Of a stretch of DNA of 64,000 nt, positions 45,501 through 56,365 are shown piece by piece; positions within the stretch are counted from its first letter, which is position 1, and each line of letters begins with the position of its first letter. The position numbers and the translations under genes are program-made. The notes beneath the pieces were generated by a model that worked only from the letters and a program-made list of their open reading frames with translations, was not told where the DNA came from and made no database searches. Origin of the DNA: Collybiopsis luxurians FD-317 M1 (lineage: Eukaryota > Basidiomycota > Agaricomycetes > Agaricales > Omphalotaceae); NCBI GenBank assembly GCA_000827265.1, contig KN834789.1:445536-509535 (forward strand). The letters run 5' to 3'.

Positions 45501-45865
45501 ACAGATTATAGCCCTCGGAGGAAGGACGAAATTGAGGAGGAAGTCACAAAGTTCGTGATTCTTTCCGCACATCTCCTGTCCTAGTCACTGAAGATCATTA
45601 TGCAGACTCATCAAAGAAGGTCAAACCCGCGTCACGACTCTTTTGAAATCGAGAATAGATGAATTGCATCTTGTGAGTAATCAAGCCATACCTTTTTTTT
45701 ATCATCCATCATCCAATATAATGACATATGCGTCAATAGCTCGCAAAAGCTCTTGTTGAGCACGAGACATTGGATAAAGAACAAGTAATGCGCGTCATTA
45801 AAGGGGAACCGCTGCGCCAGATATCAGAAGTTCTAGAGGAAGAGCTTGTTAAAACCTCCTCGTGA
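42587..45865 (+). CDS. yme1: Mitochondrial i-AAA protease Yme1
   Basis: This inner-membrane ATP-dependent metalloprotease degrades misfolded proteins in the intermembrane space. I join 18 exons from 42587 to 45865 into 637 residues. The basic N-terminus ([18 protein letters not shown]) fits a mitochondrial presequence. One membrane segment ([20 protein letters not shown]) precedes the AAA domain. That domain has GAPGTGKT (Walker A), [14 protein letters not shown] (Walker B), [11 protein letters not shown] and the second region of homology [20 protein letters not shown]. The zinc-protease motif is HEGGH, split by an intron after HE, followed by HALGYTAMLPE and [10 protein letters not shown]. 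The C-terminus ends VKTSS. It shares an 84-bp divergent promoter with the GCIP gene. Confidence 0.95.
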
Positions 45866-47161
45866 TAAACTTTGATATGCTGTATGTGGTGAGTCTGAAT
45901 TCTGTCGGTCATTAGAATCATATAGATACTCATCATCACGATAGGTTCCTCTGGGTTTTGAACTTGTTAGCGTTAAGGAATATTCGAGTCCTTTGTTATA
46001 TGGGCGCGGTCTTCTGTTCTCCTGTCTAGATCTTCTGCGCATCTTCTGTTGAATTATTACCTTCGTAAGTACTCTATATGAAACCGCATAATATGAATGA
46101 ACAAACACCCATGTCAATGAACGCCGACTTCGAAGCCAGCAGAAAATATAGAGTCATCAAGCTTATCCCGAGGCCTGAGGGAATCGGTGATGCTATGTGT
46201 CCTTGTTCGAAGTTGAATGTATACACTTGAGAAAGATCTGCTACCACGATTTTATAGAGATTTAGAAACCGGTCCCCGACAGTGCGGTTAACCATCAGGG
46301 CAAAGTTTGCGTGGACATATGTATGCATGCCGTTGATATGCTGTAAAAAAATTACAGGGCGTTTATACAGGGATACAAAGTGCTTGACATCCAGTTGTTA
46401 AAACACCACGTCCCTCAAATGTCCCTCGCCGAAGCATGCGCTACATACATGAATGCTGAGCTGATGGAAACATTGGAAAGAAAACGCGGAATACTGATGT
46501 GTCCTCTTCCGGACTAGTACGGGTAACATTTTTCGATCGAGCACAGTCTGAGCATTTGGGAATCATACAACCTTGTGAATTTCAGTTACGGACTCTAGCG
46601 AGAATTTCGGAGCCAGTGCAAGCTGCTGTTTTCACCAGGGTATGATAGGACTCGATCCTATGACGAAAAAGGGTAAATCGGCATACTGTACTGCCAGGAG
46701 ATCATCCAAAGAGGGTGAATGAGCCTCATGGCTAACCACGGATAGCCACGGATTCGAGGAGTACCTTAAGTTTTCTGAATTCATGAGCCGAATTGATATT
46801 GATTTGTATGCAATACTGTATAAGGTAAGAAGAATATGAATCGGAAGCATATGATCTCAAGTCTTTCAGTCAATTTCTTTCTTGGAACCTTTACTTACAT
46901 CTACATCCCCATGCCATAAATGCCCTATCGTCATTCATTTTTCCAAAGTATTTTTTTTAAAAAAAAGTAAAAAATCATCTTTACGAACATCCAAGGTCGG
47001 GCCGTGAATTTGAACTTTGGCACTTTTTTTGCCGTTTATAAAACGAACTGAAAAACCGCTGTGGATGTTATTGCTTTTGAATATTCTCCTACTTTCTTGG
47101 TGTGTAGTTACCCTGATATTTTCTGTCCTCAGACTCTTATCGTTTCTCTAGTATCATTATT
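45866..47161. other. 1.3-kb region without a recognised gene
   Basis: No gene was recognised between the stop of yme1 and the small cysteine-rich gene. Short ORFs on the minus strand show no motif. A hairpin-rich stretch at about 46645-46694 looks partly tRNA-like but fails on closer reading. The last 150 bp include a TATA box and should be the promoter of the small gene. Confidence 0.4.
47037..47043 (+). promoter_or_regulatory. TATA box of the small cysteine-rich gene
   Basis: TATAAAA lies 125 bp upstream of the ATG at 47162. T-rich sequence precedes it and pyrimidine-rich sequence (gttattgcttttgaatattctcctactttcttgg) lies between it and the ATG. This supports transcription of the small gene on the plus strand. 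Confidence 0.5.
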
Positions 47162-47441
47162 ATGTGCCACCGGCAGCTCAGGTTTATCAAATCCACAGGC
47201 TGCGGCCATTTGACGTTTACCGGTGAAACCAACATCGACTGTCGTTCTCGCACCTGCCAGAATAGCAGCACACATCCTCGCTCATGTGGCTCTCCACGGG
47301 CCCCTTGTCGCTGTAAACGATATTACGACCAACCCCAAAGAATCATCACGAATGAGGTGAGTGGCTCGTCTTTGTGTCGCGTAGTTTCTCCAGCTCATCA
47401 TGCCCATTAAGGTTCCAGGAAAATGCGCGCAATGCCACTAA
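47162..47441 (+). CDS. Small cysteine-rich protein, 74 residues
   Basis: Two exons (47162-47356 and 47412-47441) joined by a 55-nt GT-AG intron give 74 residues. The protein has eleven cysteines, in the pattern MCHRQ, GCGHLTF, NIDCRSRTCQNSSTHPRSCGS, APCRCKRYY and a C-terminal KCAQCH. It also has QPQRIITNEVPG. The last four residues before the stop repeat the Cys-x2-Cys theme, and the intron splits the coding region just before them. There is no signal peptide, so a zinc-binding intracellular protein is more likely than a secreted effector. I recall similar short proteins in mushroom genomes, with an IDC...C...HP...C core and RYY.QP, but no function. A TATA box and the clean splice support it as real. 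Confidence 0.65.
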
Positions 47442-47555
47442 AATTCGCTCATTCCTATTTTCACGCTTATCACGATTCGCACACGATTATTTGTTGCTCG
47501 CCTATATTATTACTATTCCTATATGTATCATATCCAGAGTCCCTATGTACTCGAC

Positions 47556-50500
47556 TCAACCGTCCATATCAAAATCAACCATTATCTGGTCACTGATACC
47601 CCCATCACCGTACTCGTATTCTTCCTTGTCAATTACCTGCTCAGCTTCGGCTGCCTGCTTTGCTTGCGCCTTTAAGATATCATCCAATGTCCACAAAGAC
47701 ACGCCGGTCTGATTCTCATTCGGGTTTTGCGAAATGGTGCGCATGAAGAGTTTTGACAACGTCAACGCCATATCTGTGGAAAGATTGGACGCGGTCTCCG
47801 TTATATATTGATTTATCCAACGCGGAAGTTTTGCTCTTTTGTCCGCCCTGGCGAAACGCTATGGAGCATTACCAAGTCAACACAATTGAGTATACAATAT
47901 TAAACGTGCAACAACCTTGTCTGCGAAGACCATCAACCCCCAATCGGTCTTTCCTCGTAGTACCCGTCCTACACATTGCGCAGCATTTCGCATCGCGTCG
48001 AATCCTAAAAATTCGGACTCCCGTATCCGGTAGGCATCTCGCAGATATTCCAACCTCGCCTTCAAGATACGGCTCTCGGTGTATTGGTACGGGACACTAG
48101 CAGCCCTTGCTCAGTGGGAATAGAAATGCTGACAAGTAAAAAATCGCACCCGAACATAATGACAGCTCGACCATAATTATGGTCAAAATCGATACCCTCG
48201 GATACTTTACCTCGTGCAACAGATAAAAGAACGGCGCCGCGTCCGTTGTCACATGCCTAAAAACCTAGCTGTGGATGGAGAGCCTAGCTAAGGAAAGCAG
48301 ACACCACCCACCCGTCGATAGTTCTCCAATGCAATACTAGTTTCGTTCGCATCCGGGGTTTCAACAAATATTAGCTTGTTTTTCCATACCTCATTTAGGA
48401 TTCCCTATGAGTTGAGGATAAAGAAGCAGGCTAAGAGCCGACAGGAAGTATGAAAAATTTGTCACACCGACCATATCGTTCCAAGCGGCTACTATCGATT
48501 CCATATACAGATAGCTTGGAAAAAATGCCACAATACCATCGGGCACAATCTTGCTGTACTCGATGAGGATGCTACCAAAGTTGCGAACGACCGCAGGATC
48601 ATTTCTGACTTCGAATCGCGAACTAATAGCGACCTGGTCACTTCCGCGAGTAATGACCTAGGCATAGGGAGCCTGGCGTTAGCACTTGCACAACCACAAT
48701 GGCTTGCGACAGACCAAAGGTAAGAACGCATTACGCGTCAAGGTCATAGGATATGTTTCCTGTACCACAGGTGTAAATTGAAGCATTTTTGGATACATAT
48801 CCAGAGGCGATATCGTTCCCGATGTTATTACGACGCTACTGAATCGCTCAAAAACAGGTTTTATCGCCAGAGACGGATCCAAACAACTAAAATAATATCC
48901 GGTCAGCTGTACTTGGCACAGAATGCTGTAGGACTGACGTGAAATGGAATATTGGATTGGGTACTGTTGCGGAATCCGTTTCGAAAGGTTCCAGAATGAG
49001 CAAGAACCCTTTTGGGCACAATTCAACAATTTCCGGTGATTTCGCGGAACACGTTTCGTACCTTTTTCGTATGTCGAGACGAGCGTAGCAAAACTGGCGA
49101 CCTTTTGGAGAGAAGCATGTTCATCCAGACGACTCAGCTCTAATGTTCTGATCAAAGACTGAAGACGCTCGGCGCAAAATCTGACGACTCCACATTTCAT
49201 ATTGAAACTCTTCAAAATCGAAAGAACCTACCGCAGAGGCCGACGTTCAATATATGTAATGTCTTTCAAATGCTGTAAGAAGGAAAGCGGTGTTTCTGCA
49301 ACGACATGTAGAACGCGCATTCTGGTCTATACAACTTTGAAGTCAGAGACCAATCTTCCGAAATTAACGGAACGGACCTTGAGATACTCCACGAAACGCT
49401 TTAGAAAAGCGACGAAATGCTCGGCCTTTCTGATGTTTCCAGGAATAGCTTCATGTAAAAGGTCGTCAGGGAGCACTTGAGAAGATGGTGAGTTCTAGTC
49501 TGGTTCCCTAGCAGGAAGACTTGCCTGGGGCGGTCATGAAGCCGTCGTGGTCTTCAGGATCGGACAAATTGTCCTGCAGTCCTTCAACCAATTTGGCATA
49601 TTCGTTCTGAAGTTTTGCGGCATCCGTAACCTTTATTCTGAGATGATTCAGACTAATTCTCGGAATCGGAAGAACTTTTGGCACTGACTCCTCTATCTTG
49701 TCACTCAGTTTGCCGATACTGCGCGCAGCCGAATCCAGCATGGGCCTAGTAAGATCGATACTCAATGATTCTATGCAAACATTATCTGAAAAAGATAATC
49801 AATGCTCTGTCACGCGAAGTTGAAAGCGTGTAAATACCAATATTGTGAGCCTCGTCGAAGACAACGATCGCGTCTTTTGACATTTCTTTAGAGACTTGTT
49901 CAGCGACCTTGGGGTCAAGGAGATAGTGAAATGAATAAATGATGACATCCACAAATGGGAGCTGAAAGATAACCGAACAAATGAGTTGACAAGAGGAGGG
50001 AATTCTACCAACTAAACCCACCATACGACGGACAGTAAAATACGGACATGTTGTGCTATCCCTTCCATGCTGTAAAACATCCGCCAGCGTCATGATGCCC
50101 CGGGGAACTAGGCTTCCTGGTTCAAGCTTGCCAAGATTCTGCGAGAGATCCGTTCAGATAGTGCGATCCAAGTAAACCAGTAAGGTGCTCTAACTTCGTG
50201 CCAATCGCATAACTCGACTGATCCAGGATCTGCTCTGCCCTTTTCACAAACGGCTGCATTGGTAAGGTCGCGACACCGGGCATCCACCACTTTCCCCTTC
50301 TTCTCCTTTGACACCTGTAAGAGATCAGATCCGGTCCTGCGCCACCTGACGGTTGAGTCGCACCTCAGGGTGGATGCATAGGTTCTTTCGACTCGTAAGA
50401 CCTAAACCGGTAAAGTTTCGCTCTTTTTCCTTCTCTTCCTCCGTCTCCGCACACGAGATACGATATGCCATCAGCCGCTTCAATTCTGCCAGAGCTTTCT

Positions 50501-50952
50501 CGATCTCGGGGACCGTCCGCGAACAGTAGATCAGCTTTCGTCTGGTTGGATAGAACTAATCAAAATTCGCATGAGGAATTCACGGGCAATCCTAATAATA
50601 TGACGGCGTACTTGTTGGTAAGACACGATGAGAGAGAGTAAAGAAACCGTCTTTCCTGTCCCAGAAGGCATTTCCAACACACAATGCCCCTAAAATATCG
50701 CGCACCGTTACACGACCTAGCTCTATATCCCTAACCTAGCTTACCGTGGCATCCAGAGTTCGTTTGAGGTCGCACATGTAGGCATATTGTTCTGCGACAG
50801 CTTGTGAGAAGGAATAGTTCACTCGGTAATTTTCAAGAGTCTACCTGGATAGATTCGGTCATACGGAAAGATGATCTGCAAGTTTTAATGCGAGCACCCT
50901 AATCACAAAGTTCTTTAGGCCTTACTGGTAAATTGTCTATGTAGAACTTCAT
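47556..50952 (-). CDS. rad3: TFIIH DNA helicase Rad3/XPD
   Basis: This is the 5'-3' helicase subunit of TFIIH, acting in nucleotide excision repair and transcription initiation. It starts at 50952 ([21 protein letters not shown]) and is cut by many introns of about 50 nt. Motifs in order are [16 protein letters not shown] (Walker A), a Fe-S cluster region with the four expected cysteines (in [22 protein letters not shown] and [10 protein letters not shown]), [25 protein letters not shown] (DEAH box), [41 protein letters not shown] and [16 protein letters not shown]. The C-terminus ends in an acidic tail ([11 protein letters not shown]). No break in any recognised motif was seen. The exon list was not resolved to the base. 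Confidence 0.93.
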
Positions 50953-51325
50953 AGCAGCGTTGAGGAGGTAGTACCAGTTGAGTACCAGTGTTTCTGAAAA
51001 ATACTGATGCCGTGAATAATTTCAATAAGGGGCACGTGAAAATGAGTCAATAGGTTTACGTCACAGACGCGAAAGTGACATACGCGTTATCACATTTTAC
51101 AAGACACACATCTATTTAGCGAGTACTTGAGAGATCCGACATTCTCTTGCCAATTTTACGATGCTGTAGACGTGTCACTTTCATGAAAGACTCAATATAT
51201 GTTTTTTTGAAGAAAACTAAGCCAAAAAATAGATAAAAGTACTATTACTATTAGGTGCAAGTTGTTCAAGGATAGAGGTCCGGGTTCTCGAGGGAACTAA
51301 ACCCTACGACCGTCATCCAATGGAC
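50953..51325. other. Spacer upstream of rad3
   Basis: This region lies between the stop of the ferric-reductase-like gene and the start of rad3, both on the minus strand. It should carry the rad3 promoter. It is A/T-rich around 51180-51260. No gene or repeat was seen. Confidence 0.4.
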
Positions 51326-53796
51326 TTAGGCATAACCAAAAGATTCGACATGCAGGGCTACATCGACTCCCTTTCGCAGAGTGGCGAACGGCCCAGCCAC
51401 AGGAAATTGTAGTCCTTTGCGGACTGCGCTAGCTATAGATTGTGAACCACAGACTAAGGACAGGGCCAGTGAGCACGAAACACAATAAAGCACTAGTTCA
51501 ACATGTACCTGTAACCCACATCGCTCCTCTCGACGCATCTGCTTCTTCCTTTAGCTGGTCCGCCAAAAGCGGCCGACCCTGTGATATCATGACAGACGGA
51601 AGACCAGCTATTACATCCAGAGAGGAGGCACTAGTCGTAAGATTTTCAACCTTCTCGGAAGTAGGAGTTTGCACCAGCATCGATTCAGCGCTGGATGCAG
51701 ACTCTGCTCCTAATTTATGGAGGTCGGTTAAGCTACGACGAGGATCAAACGTGCCAGTAACATAGACACGAATATGTATCTTCATCGAGTCGGGAGCGAG
51801 GGTAATACCTGATACTAGTATATCGGATATCCACTGAATATTGCCTGAGCGAATCAAAAGGTTAGTAAAAGCATAACGGATCATCGAGCTGTTCTCGTAC
51901 TGTAGTCTCGTATACACCAAATGAACGTGACACGCTGGCAAACGCTTTTCCCATCGCGAACGCGCCTGTCAGTCATTTAGTTCTCAGTTGATTAGAACAA
52001 GTGAAGAAAACCAGGGTGTACTTAATTGTATCCAGTAGCAATGGCAGGGTATGTGAAACCCCCGTACCGCCTGTAGAAAAAATCAGGGTTTGTGGAAGGC
52101 AGATAGCTTGAAGGGCAGCAAACCAGCAATGAACACAATTGTATTATACAAATCTAAGTCATGGGTTTGTCCGTAAGGGCCGTCAAGCAAAACTTTGACT
52201 GAACCTCTCCGCGTCGCGAGGTCCGCGAGGCGTTTTGTGAACCCGTCACGAACGTTGATTAAGAAAGTAAGTTCCTTCAATTTCGGGGACTGCCCAGCTT
52301 GGGTTGAGTCTGAACTTGACAGCCCACTGTCCAACAAGGAGTCATGACTGGCTATCGTAAATGGGTGACATTCGAATGGCAATGTCGATACATCCGGAAC
52401 GATCAAATAAGCAAACTGGCCTGGAGACCATCTGAACAGTGATGGTTTTTTGAGGGTCAAACGGACACATCCAGGAGTAAGCAGTTCAATACTGGCATCT
52501 AGGGTTCCTCCAGAACCAATTCCAAAGTAGGAGTAGTTGAAAAGAATCAACTTTAAGACGCGGATGGTTCGATCAGCGCCCCAAACAATGAAAGAGGGCC
52601 AGATGTAGGTTTCATAACTTGTAAGTGGTAAGTATCGAATATGGCGTGCATAGGTAACATGATGGCACTCACTCAAATTCTCTCGTATGAACGTAGGCGC
52701 CGACCAGAATCAATCTTGGAATTTCAGCAGATTAGGAATAGGTCGCAGGCCCAGGAGAATACTTACAGAACCAGAATTACGTGTGCATAAAAGAAAAACT
52801 CATAGGCTCGAGCGCGCACAGGTCTAATAGAGATTATGCAAAGGGACGAAAAAGAAGATGCGGCTAGGAGGCCACAACGCAACCATGTCTGGTCAAGATC
52901 TTCTTGTAAGAGCCTGAGACTTGCGTTTAGAAAGCGACAACAATGTTTCAACTGCACTTGCCCTGGATATATCTACAGGAGAATATCAGCCTCATCTGCG
53001 ATGTGCTATGTTCAATTAAAGTCAGTGAACACTTACCTTGCTTCCCGCGTGGGTCCAGACCAAGACGAAAACTACGCGTGCGACCATACGATGCAGATTG
53101 TTCAACTAAATTGAGGTTCAGGTTCCCTCGTTTTTAGCCCACCAGAGCGCTGCAAGATGACCCGGTACCTTTTCATAGGATACTCCAGTTATGACTGCCG
53201 AGATATTCAGCATCACACCGGAAACACAGAGGATAGCTATAACTCACAAGAAATCAGGTTATTTTTTGTTCCAAGAGCGGTAATCAATGGTAGTTGACTG
53301 GCAATGAGAACCCCAGCGCGATTGCTCCAGTAATTTACATCGAACTTAGTACCAGATACGTCTGTCGCTATCAAAGCGAGTCAAATGGTTTGCAGTGATG
53401 ATCAAATAGTAGCTTACTATTAATGAGGGTCCAGGTGAAGAGCGCAGCTATATACATCATGGTGAGAACCATTTCTGCCAAGTTAAGACTAAAGGAATTG
53501 AAATTGAGCGTGAGGCGAAAGGCTACCACTCGATAGAAGTTGATAACAGCCAGAGGCAGATTTCGGAAACGAAGTTTCTTAGACCGGCTACAGTCTGTTT
53601 CAAGTTCTCTCTGAAGCAACCTACGATCAAGGACCTTTGAAGAGATAAATGACAGGAAGCGGAAGAGAGCAACGAGAGCTATTAAACAAGCCAAGAAGAA
53701 CCAGATTTCGTGTGGATATTCATTGGCGCGCAGGATGCGTATCGTTTTGTCTTGATTAGACACGGAGTTGCGTATGCCAGTGGTAGGTGGTGCCAT
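51326..53796 (-). CDS. Ferric reductase-like transmembrane oxidoreductase (FRE/NOX superfamily)
   Basis: The protein would move electrons from NADPH through FAD and two hemes across a membrane to ferric or cupric ions. It starts at 53796 (MAPPTTGIRNSV), since the upstream frame lacks an ATG. Hydrophobic helices include FFLACLIALVALFRFLSFI, MVLTMMYIAALFTW, MVARVVFVLVWTHAG and FFFYAHVILVL. Histidines in THAG, YAHV and VHTRE are candidate heme ligands. The FAD part has FRWSPGQFAYLIVP and HPFTIASHD; the NADPH part has LLDGPYGQ, VFIAGGTGVSHTLPLLLD and a C-terminal VCGSQSIASAVRKGL. Many short introns split it. It has no signal peptide-like start; plasma membrane is inferred from the family. Metal starvation control is typical of the family but not visible here. 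Confidence 0.82.
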
Positions 53797-56365
53797 AACG
53801 GTCAAAAGTTGGAGACAAAGGATGCGCCTGGGCCCGAAGGACGCTGGTTCAATCCTGCGAGCTATAAATCTTTTTGGCGGAACTTGATGTGGGCTGATTG
53901 GAGGGTTTTAATAGGACCATGAGTTATTCAAGCCTCCGGAATTGTAACGCCTTTTTACCTGGAGCTCTTGCCTAAAAATCGAAGACGGATAAACATAGAA
54001 CCTCACCAGACCCACCCCGTTAGATTTCGGTCGCTTAGAAAACAAGCGAGATGTATGAAGAAACGTCATTGTATGAGCGAACCAGGAGTGTAGGGCAGAC
54101 CGATCGGAACATGTTTATTCATTCTCAATCGCTTTCGGGCTGAGAACTAACCAAATGCACAAACGTCGGAGAGATGCGCCGCGATGAAAAGAACCGTGTA
54201 CAACTCGATGGTAATGAACCGCTGTATCTGAACTATGCGACGTGTAGGGCATATTCCAGCAAAGGAGTCTTCGGTACTATTTCAAGATACATTCGAATGA
54301 TTTTTAGCTATTGTAATTCATGCGCGATAAGAATTTAAGGAACTTTTACAAATCAACTTACCAAGAACCGCGTCATTCGACAGAATCGAATGATTTGAAG
54401 CTCTCATCTAGCTTTTTGGCTTCTAGATGTTCCCTATCTTCAAAGTGCTCGATGATTGTAAGGTGGTAATTGGGTCAGACCGAGTGCCAAGTTATCGAGT
54501 CCCGACAATCCACCAAGACCAAGAAAAATTCACCGTAAGAATGGCCGAAACCGAACTTTATCCTTTTGATATCTTCCAGGGATAATTACGGAAAAGATAA
54601 ACCGACTTCTACTCCGTTCTTTGGAGTACACCCTTTCCTAGCTCTGGACATTTGGCGATATCTACCCGATATATTACCAAATTTCTTTGGAGGATCTGCG
54701 ATGAACACACCGTCAAACTTCGGAACTGGGAGTGCCCCAAATCTATAAAACTGAGCCAGATACCCCAGAGAAGTGTGCGAATGGAAAGGTTAGGCGATAA
54801 CTTTTGGATAAATTTATCAGACTTGGAATTTGGGCACCTAGGGGCAGCCAAATTCCCCTTAAGTTGGTGCGACGTTCCGCCCGCCCGCCCTTCGAATGTA
54901 CTTGTTCCAGCGTCTATGTTCCAGCGTTTAGTATTACTCAACCCTCGTTTGCGCGTATGTTGCCCAACGTCAGGAAGCCTAGACAGACTATTTAACCAGT
55001 AGAGTCAATATTTGTTCCAATTTGACCTGGTGTACATCGCAGGAAGATTCCAGCTGCGAAATGTCTAGACAGCGCGCGTTAAGACTAACGACGATCGCAA
55101 ACTTGCTTTCACCGGGGCGAGGTAGCGCAAGTCAACTAGAGGGCCAAGTCGAGCTTGGGATATACTTGAGTAGGTACTTCATTCAGTGGGTTGGTTATCT
55201 GGTAGTGCCTTGATTGAGTGTGAGATATGTCCAAAGGGGGTCTGTGCGGGCGGGCAGGAAGAAAAAAAACAAAGACAGCCCGCTATGGGTGGGAGATGGA
55301 GCGTTTGGTAGCCGATCGGTCTCTACAGTAAAGGTGTATAGCATGGTAAAAGTGACGGAAACGGGTTAAGGATCAAGCACATTGCCCTGGATGATGGAAG
55401 AGAGGAGAAAAGGATTTAGGCGCCTACTCCCCAGGCCCGCCTTCGAATGCCTATTTAGTAAGTATCCTCTTTTGCCTTTCAGACTCTTCATTGCCGCAAG
55501 TAAGACAAGTACTAAGGAGTGGGGAGCCAGGTCTCCGGTCGTCTAGAGGAGTGTCCGGTAGAGTAGTATGGGAAATGAGACTGGACGCGTTCGGTCAGAG
55601 GATCTTGATAATGAAAAGAGGATGTCATCAGGAACCAGTCACTTCTTTCCTTGCATGAGAGGGGAAACATCAGGGGAAAAATCAAGCCCTGTTCGCAGGC
55701 GTAACCGCGCTGTCACTGGGGCTCAAGCTCTGGCGATAAGCTTGGTACTCCTTCACACCGGTCGAGTCAAAAACCCACTAACGAATGTCTATATCCTCTC
55801 TTCGTTATTTGTCTAGGATTTGAGAAACAGCCCGCCAATAACTTACTGATTTTCCCAGTTGTTGAGATAACACCAGGACTATATCATCTAACATTGAATG
55901 CTTTATATTTATTAGATATCCAACTACAAACCTCTTGGCAAGTGTCCATCGATGATCATAAATATCGAAAGCATTTAAAGTCCGAGTAAAGTAGCTTGTG
56001 TAAGTAGAATGTGGGTTTTCAGTATGCGTAATAAGTCAAAGAAGAGCGTTAATAGCGTGAAAAGTCTTTGCAATTAATCATCGATAGACACGTTCGTCCT
56101 GAGGCTCAAGGCCAAGCGGTAAGGTAGGCTTAAAGCGATGCCTGGAGATCGAAAATTTCGCCGCCTAAGCGTTTCCGACAGATTGAACGGCATTTTGGAG
56201 AATGCCTTGGATAGTGCTTTGCCTGCAGATTTGGTCAGTACTCGCGAGCTAAGAAAGACAAACAAAAGAATGACGTACCCAACTCCTTGGATACTAGATT
56301 TGGTGAAAGGTAGTCAGTAACAACGAATAGGGAAGACAGAAAGAGATAAAAAAAAAACAAAAGGA
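53797..56365. other. 2.6-kb gene-poor region
   Basis: No gene was recognised in this stretch, the longest empty one in the window. Small ORFs on both strands (for example 54652-55002 and 55568-55816 on the plus strand) encode nothing I know and have no coding continuity with neighbours. A ccgcccttcgaatg-like block near 54887-54898 recurs as cccgccttcgaatg near 55437-55450. The left end should hold the promoter of the ferric reductase gene. The region could be a decayed mobile element or an RNA locus; I see no direct evidence for either. Confidence 0.4.

Noticed and set aside
46645..46694. tRNA-like arms on the minus strand (perfect T-arm-like hairpin and a GGCA/TGCC hairpin)
   Set aside because: There is no anticodon stem between the two hairpins and no matching acceptor stem, so it does not fold as a tRNA.
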